Shown: one piece after another, positions 58,799 through 64,000 of the stretch
How positions within the stretch are numbered: position 1 is the stretch's first letter
How the letters are laid out: each line of letters starts with the position of its first letter
NCBI GenBank assembly: GCA_009599575.1
Contig: VWND01000095.1
Coordinates: 1,054,001 to 1,118,000 of the forward strand
DNA length: 64,000 bases
Reading direction: 5' to 3'
DNA from: Blumeriella jaapii
Lineage: Eukaryota > Ascomycota > Leotiomycetes > Helotiales > Drepanopezizaceae
Notes under the pieces: generated by a model
What the model saw: the letters and a program-made list of their open reading frames with translations, nothing else
What the model was told of the DNA's origin: nothing
Database searches by the model: none
Made by a program: the position numbers and the translations under genes

Positions 58799-59798
58799 GA
58801 TAAGGCCGAACATAAGGAAGGGTGTAGATCTGGAAGTTCGATTTGGTCGTGCCAGAGTCTGGTGCTATTGTCATGCCCTGCAAAGCATAAGTTAGCCATC
58901 TAATTGAGGAGGAGTTTAAGATCGATATCAGACTGCAAGAGAAGGCCAGTCATCTCTGCAGATTAGATGATTGAAGATAGCAATTAGAAATAGGCGTAGA
59001 ATATGGAAGGCTATTGAAAGTATTAGGGAAAGGGAGGGACCCGTAAAGAAGCCGCTTACAGAAAGATAATTCGGATACGCTCGACCAAGAAGAAGAAGAG
59101 GAGGAGGAGAAGAAGAAGAAGAAAAAGGAAAAGATCGTGCGTAACGACTTTTCACGCTCTAGGCTACACCTGGCCTACCTACAGGTAGATGGCGTGGGAG
59201 AGGATGTGCGCAGATGTATGAGATCGAAGAGATCAGGTACGCGATGGAAGGCCGAAGACCGAAGGCCAGACGTTAATGCAAGAGGGCGAAGGCAAGGTGG
59301 TGTCGAATGTGAAAGATTGAAGGAAAGCGAGAAAAGCCGAAGGTTCTAGGCTTCCAAGATTCGTAAAAGGCGAGGCAAACATTAACAGCGTGAGGTCTGG
59401 TCCAAGCCATGCGCAAGGGTATCGTTAGTCGTGGGTATCGTGAATAAAGAAAACGCAGTGCTCGAAGAGAAAAGCCTCGATGTCGAGGGGAAATGGAAGA
59501 GGGAGAGAGTTGTGGGGAGGTCAACTCGCGACAGAACGCGATGTCAGTTGATGCCGGGCGATAAGGCTTATCTTAGCGCCAACTCTCGGTGGGGTTCGCT
59601 GCGATGCGATGCGATGCGCCTTCGTCCGCGTCTCAACCTTCACTCCTTAGTCGTCTTTTGCTACTTTGCTACTTTGCTACCTGGCACCTAAACGTTGCAG
59701 ATTGCTCTCTCGTACAGTACAGTATCTCACACTACAAGAGTATCCGCCATCCGCCATCCGTATTAGCACGCCTGGGCCACAAGATCCAGTATCAGAAC
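58799..59798. promoter_or_regulatory. Divergent promoter between the Snf2-like gene and GSH2
   Basis: About 1 kb between two start codons. It contains a GAA/GAG-rich run (59088-59130), GCGATGCGATGC repeats at 59600-59620 and a GTACAGTACAGTA motif at 59714-59726, about 75 bp before the GSH2 ATG. No coding frame is supported. Confidence 0.5.
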
Positions 59799-61515
59799 AT
59801 GGCTCCCAGTAGAGCTGTCGAGGAGACTTATCCCCCGCCTCTGAGTCCATCAGGGTCCGAGCAGCTGCGTGCAGCCATCAAGGACTGGTCGATAGCCCAT
59901 GGGTTGGCAGTGAGGCCGCCGCCTTCTCTAGTCGCGGCGGAAGCAGACCCTCATGGGATCCTAGCAACGACTGCTCCGGTGACTCTATTCCCGAGTCCCT
60001 TCCCCAAAGCATGTTTTGAGCAAGCAAAGTCTATCCAGAAGGCGTACAACAATTTGTATGCCTCAATCGCACAGAGTGAGGATTTTCTGCAAGAAATGGT
60101 GCACGAGTGAGTCTCTACTGGAGGTCCAGTCTTTAATGCTTTGGGAAAAGAGCAAACGACCAACATTGATAGAATCATCGAGATTGATGAGTTCATTGCG
60201 GCGTTATGGAATGTTCACCTGAAAGTGAAGGCAGAAGGCTATGTTCAAGTATGGTCCTGAGACATTCCAATGTAATCGCGGTCTAACAGGATGTAGGACC
60301 TCGCGCTTGGCCTTTTCAGATCTGATTACATGGTCCATCAAAGTAGTGCCAACGATGCACCCACCATCAAGCAAGTCGAGTTCAACACCATTGCCTCTTC
60401 ATTCGGTGGACTTTCATCTCAGACCTCCAAATTACACAAGTACATGCTCATCACTCTAAGTTCAAACTCGATTGGCATCGAGCTAACATCGTCAAAGATA
60501 CCTCTCACAGAGTGAGTATCCTCTGTTGGAGAAAAGCGTTCAGACTGAGGATATGATTCTCCCTACAAATGAGAGCACCAGTTTCTTGGTATCGGGGTTG
60601 CGCACTGCCTTTGACTTCTACACCAAGTCCGAAACAGCCTACCCCTGCTGCGTACTTTTCGTTGTGCAGAACCCCGAGCGGAACATCTTTGACCAACGAC
60701 ATCTCGAGTATGAATTACGACAGCAAGGAGTTCCTGTATTCCGCCTTCCGTTCGAGGAAACACTTACTCGGACCTCCATTGCAGAAACACCAAAACGACA
60801 GCTTCTGTACCAAGTACCTAGCAACCCATCCAAGATCTTCGAAGTCGCAGTCATATACTTCCGCGCAGGCTATGGACCCGAAGACTACCACAATGAGACA
60901 GCATGGCAAGCACGTCTGCAAATCGAGCGGTCCAACGCCATCAAATGTCCAACAATCCTCACCCAGCTCGCCGGCGCCAAGAAAGTCCAGCAAGTCCTCG
61001 CCGCCCCAACCTCAGCGGCCGACCCTTCGATCCTCACTCGCTTCATAAAAACCGACACATCTTCCATCCGAGGCTTGATAGATACATTCACGAACATTTA
61101 CCCCTTAGACGACACTCCTGCTGGCCTCGCCGCTCGCAAACTCGCCACCGACCCTTCCAAATGCCAAGGCTATGTCTTGAAGCCCCAGCGCGAGGGAGGC
61201 GGCAACAACATCTACCGCGCCGCCATTCCGCCGTTCCTTGCTTCGATTCCTGAATCTCACTGGAAATCCTTCATCTTGATGGAGATCATCATACCGCCTC
61301 CTGTGCAAAACGTCATCCTCCGCAACGGCGCTTTAGAGCAAGGCGGCGTGATTTGCGAGCTGGGCGTCTACGGTACTTGTCTGTGGGACCAGGTTTCCAA
61401 GGAGGTGCTGCACAATGAAGAAGCGGGCTATCTGCTCAGGACCAAAGGCGATAAGAGTGAGGAAGGTGGTGTCGCGGCAGGCTTTGGCAGCATGGATAGT
61501 TGTCGATTAGTATGA
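59799..61515 (+). CDS. GSH2: Glutathione synthetase
   Basis: Joins gamma-glutamylcysteine and glycine with ATP to make glutathione in the cytosol. Four exons: 59799-60106, 60173-60248, 60297-60439 and 60498-61515, with introns of 66, 48 and 58 bp. Junctions rebuild MVHEIIEIDEF, GYVQDLALGLFRSDYM and LHKYLSQSEYPLLE. The product is 514 residues, slightly longer than yeast Gsh2. Family landmarks are present: SFGGLSSQTSKLH, the ATP-binding glycine-rich loop KPQREGGGNN near residues 403-412, MEIIIPP, and the C-terminal GFGSMDSCRLV that ends all eukaryotic glutathione synthetases with minor variation. No targeting sequence is seen. The start Met is the first in frame and precedes a normal N-terminal helix (SEQLRAAIKDWSIAHGL). 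Confidence 0.97.
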
Positions 61516-62218
61516 TGGCGATAGCGGAAGTTAGTGGACGTCAATGTTGGCACTTCTGATCTAGTTTTCTCGATTTCTCTGGGCGGACGTATTCCTTCAA
61601 TGCAACTTGAAGAAAGGTCGTGAACATCCCAGAGGAGATACAGGTTGTTGACAACATCGAACTTCTCAGCAGCCAAAGCATTCTCCATTTTCATGAGTGC
61701 GATGTGGTTTAAGGAGACATGGCAGAACGAGATTTGGCAATCCCGCCTACTCAGACACATCATCTATTCTCCATCTTAGCCATTTTGTTCGGCTCCAGCG
61801 TTTCTTGTAGCTGAGGTCACTTAAAGTCCGATGGCTCGGAAGAAATCAAGGAGATGAAAGGGATCATATGGGGTACTGGCTATCGAGTAAGCTCTATCGG
61901 TGAATCACTGGTTTTGAAATGTGGTCGCGGATGGGCAGATGAAGTATGAATCGTTGAATCAAAATAGAATGGAAGGCTCACGTGGCGAGGCTAAGCGAAT
62001 CAGCCCCGACGGCAAAGCCCAGCCTCCTCCCCAGCCCCAGCTCTCTTGCACCACATATCTCTCTCGAGGTTGGTGATTCACTCACAGGCTACGATGGATT
62101 CACGTCCTCGTCCTCGTCCTCGTCACTGCCACGTTCCAAAGCTTATATATATCGGAAGCACAAGCTTGTCTCCCAGGTTGGTACATTTACATTTCTTCTT
62201 TTGCATCTAACGCACAGA
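61516..62218. other. Upstream region of the T5orf172 gene
   Basis: The 700 bp after GSH2 hold its 3' flank and the leader of the next gene. A CTAACGCACAG branch-acceptor ends at 62217, one base before the coding start, so a leader exon probably lies here. Candidate donors at 62177 (GTTGGT) and 62181 (GTACAT) are weak. Confidence 0.5.
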
Positions 62219-63481
62219 ATGCGGTACATCCCCAACACCCCGGAGTCGTTGCTCCAACGGTCAGACTCGAAGGACCCGGAGACTACGTGTAGAGGCCTCG
62301 TACAAAGTGGAAGAAAATGCCGGAATTCAATTGGAAAATCCCCTCAAGCATCGCCGACTCCGAGTCCGCGGCGAAAATCAGGTTCGGGCCCGGCAGCGGT
62401 ACCTGGCTCTGAAGGGTATTGCTGGAAGCACAAGGACCAAGCAGCGGCGTATATTGGGGCGGCCTCGCCGCACGGGACGCAGTCTGCGCCACCAAAAGAG
62501 AGAACGAGTGTCGATACGTTGGTTGACAGGCTGGGCTTGTTGGAGGTGGAGGAGCGGAAGAACGGAAAACGTCGAAAGCCACTGCCTGAGCCCGAGCCAG
62601 AAAAATCTAGGATTGGTGACGCTCCACGACCCGAGCGGCAGAAGCCTCGAACGAAGCCTGCGAGTAATCTGGGACTCTTCTGTTGTATAGGACTCGCAGA
62701 TGGGGGCAGACGGGCACCAAGACCGGCGAACAACCATCATGGGAGAAGGACAACCGTGCCTGTACCGCCTAGAGCTGCGAAAACGTCCTCTAGGACGCCC
62801 CCGAGAGCCCACCGGCCTTCGTTTAACCGCGACCCCTCGTCACGAACAGGAGAGTTTCTCTCACTGATACCTCCCTCCGCCTCTCCACAACTGACAGCCC
62901 AACTCCTCGCCGAGATGGCGAAGCCAGTCTCGGAACAGGACCAGGAGGGCTACATCTACATGTTCTGGCTAACGCCCGAGGACGTACCGGTAGAGCCTCC
63001 ATCGGAGATAGCAGCATCATCGCTCCTTGCACCTCCCTCCAAAGGTGTTCCAGGTCAAAGAAGGGCCTCCGATGTCCTCAACACCTTTGCTACAACAATC
63101 CCCAATTCTGCAAACCAGAAATCAATTCTCTTGAAAATTGGAAGAGCCCAAAACGTGTATAGGCGTTTGAACCAGTGGACCAAACAATGCGGCTACAATA
63201 TTTCCCTCATTCGCTACTATCCATATCAGTCTACCAACTCCCAAGGCAGCCTCAACGAGCCACCTGGAATTCCGCGGAAGGTCCCCAATGCCAATAAGGT
63301 TGAGAGACTGATCCACATCGAACTGAATCAGCTGAGGGTTGTTGGTGAAGGGAAGTGCAAAGCTTGTGGAAGAGAACATAGGGAATGGTTCGCGGTCGAT
63401 GCGAGCAGGGATGGAGTAAAGGCTGTGGACGAAGTCATCAGACGGTGGGTCGAATGGGGAGAACGTGACTCCGTCAGGTGA
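62219..63481 (+). CDS. T5orf172 / MUG113-type protein (GIY-YIG-like fold)
   Basis: Uncharacterised in detail. The fungal family with a T5orf172 (DUF1766) domain includes fission-yeast meiotically up-regulated mug113. 420 residues from Met at 62219, which begins MRYIPNTPESLLQRSDSKDP, a typical start for the family. A Cys-containing N-terminal block (CRGLVQSGRKCRN) follows. Residues 45-240 are basic, Pro/Ser-rich and disordered. The C-terminal domain (about 240-415) has GYIYMFWLTPEDVP, ILLKIGRAQNVYRRLNQW, KVERLIHIELNQLR and the CKACGREHREWF block, which could bind a metal. T5orf172 is related to GIY-YIG nucleases, so a nucleic-acid role is possible but unproven. An upstream exon joined at 62217/62218 could add about 28 N-terminal residues (Met at about 62092); I prefer the shorter form. 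Confidence 0.88.
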   Translation: MRYIPNTPESLLQRSDSKDPETTCRGLVQSGRKCRNSIGKSPQASPTPSPRRKSGSGPAAVPGSEGYCWKHKDQAAAYIGAASPHGTQSAPPKERTSVDTLVDRLGLLEVEERKNGKRRKPLPEPEPEKSRIGDAPRPERQKPRTKPASNLGLFCCIGLADGGRRAPRPANNHHGRRTTVPVPPRAAKTSSRTPPRAHRPSFNRDPSSRTGEFLSLIPPSASPQLTAQLLAEMAKPVSEQDQEGYIYMFWLTPEDVPVEPPSEIAASSLLAPPSKGVPGQRRASDVLNTFATTIPNSANQKSILLKIGRAQNVYRRLNQWTKQCGYNISLIRYYPYQSTNSQGSLNEPPGIPRKVPNANKVERLIHIELNQLRVVGEGKCKACGREHREWFAVDASRDGVKAVDEVIRRWVEWGERDSVR

Positions 63482-64000
63482 TGAAAGGTATTCTTTCGAT
63501 GGTTTAAAGCATTTCTTAGTCTCGCACGCAAGGTTAACTCGAGTGAGCACCGACTTGTCCGAGTAATGTTCTCGGTCAAGATGCATTCGTGCTACACAAT
63601 CATCATCTATCTACATTTCAATCTTTTTGCCGGCTTTACGTCAATCATCAGTCGGTCTCCTTCTCTGTGAATGATCGGTTGGTGCCTTGCCCAAGTTCCC
63701 CTGCCAGCATGATCCCAGATATCGTTGCAGACACGGGTATTCGAACGTTTACTGAAAACTATCTTCCAGTCATTGCTTTCTCGGTCCGCCATCTGTTCCG
63801 AAGAGTTGAAGGTTTTCCCAAATCACGCTTCCTGGACTTTCTCCTCGGCGGTACTAGACACCCCGACTAAGTCAGTGAGGAGAATCCAATCTGTACCTCG
63901 TTTCCTAGTATTTACCAGCATTTTATGGCCGAGGGCAATGGTGATCCATGCTCCCGTTGTATGACTTTCTCTTTTTATTGGTACAGCTCTTTTTTACAAG
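63482..64000. other. Right-edge region, no gene supported
   Basis: About 520 bp. A minus-strand frame from 63998 to 63869 reads WITIALGHKMLVNTRKRG.. and then a stop, and could be the last exon of a gene lying to the right, but I cannot identify it. Confidence 0.45.

Noticed and set aside
61428..61763. Minus-strand frame overlapping the GSH2 3' end (MKMENALAAEKFDVV).
   Set aside because: It looks mildly protein-like but overlaps GSH2 coding sequence, is short and matches nothing I know.
63869..63998. Possible last exon of a minus-strand gene at the right edge.
   Set aside because: Only about 43 codons are visible, with a stop just upstream in frame at the window edge and no recognisable family.

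Overview
The window reads as a nuclear contig of a filamentous ascomycete (Pezizomycotina). Genes carry short introns (46 to 118 bp, one of 445 bp) with GT..AG ends and CTAAC/CTGAC-type branch points close to the acceptor. The proteins are typical fungal ones: Paf1-complex Ctr9, an Sth1/Snf2 remodeller, Arl3, glutathione synthetase, a long-chain fatty alcohol oxidase and a MUG113/T5orf172 protein. I cannot fix the class or genus. No rRNA, tRNA, CRISPR array, virus or toxin gene was recognised.

Layout. 1-1261 (-): 5' part of an unrecognised, probably conserved fungal protein. 1262-8506: about 7 kb without a gene, full of micro- and minisatellites. 8507-10944 (-): four-exon fatty alcohol oxidase. 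10945-15941: GC-rich intergenic DNA holding a 530-bp Tc1/mariner-type relic. 15942-17313 (+): FYVE-finger protein with a 445-bp intron containing a 38-nt C tract. 18468-19178 (-) ARL3 and 19670-21729 (+) a multi-pass membrane protein share a promoter with two identical CACGTG-type sites. 21730-24775: mostly satellites plus one doubtful small gene. 24776-26371 (-): M18 aspartyl aminopeptidase with one frame break. 27446-29897 (-): CRIB-motif protein, probably with one frame break. 29898-41047: an 11-kb gene desert with a second inverted-repeat element.

41048-63481 is denser: CTR9 (-), STH1-like remodeller (-), LDAH-type lipid-droplet hydrolase (+), ATRX/Rad54-like Snf2 ATPase (-, one frame break), glutathione synthetase (+) and a T5orf172 protein (+). 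Three neighbouring genes act on chromatin or transcription elongation. The rest is housekeeping: lipid turnover, Golgi trafficking, peptide turnover and glutathione synthesis. There is no biosynthetic cluster and no defence island.

The most unusual traits are non-genic. A GTACTGTAC/GTACAGTAC palindrome is scattered through nearly every intergenic stretch and absent from the exons I could model. Both terminal-inverted-repeat elements sit inside clusters of it. There are many long G/C homopolymers, two of them inside introns. Single-base frame breaks in conserved genes point to residual assembly errors or to recent decay. I found no clear new biological system.
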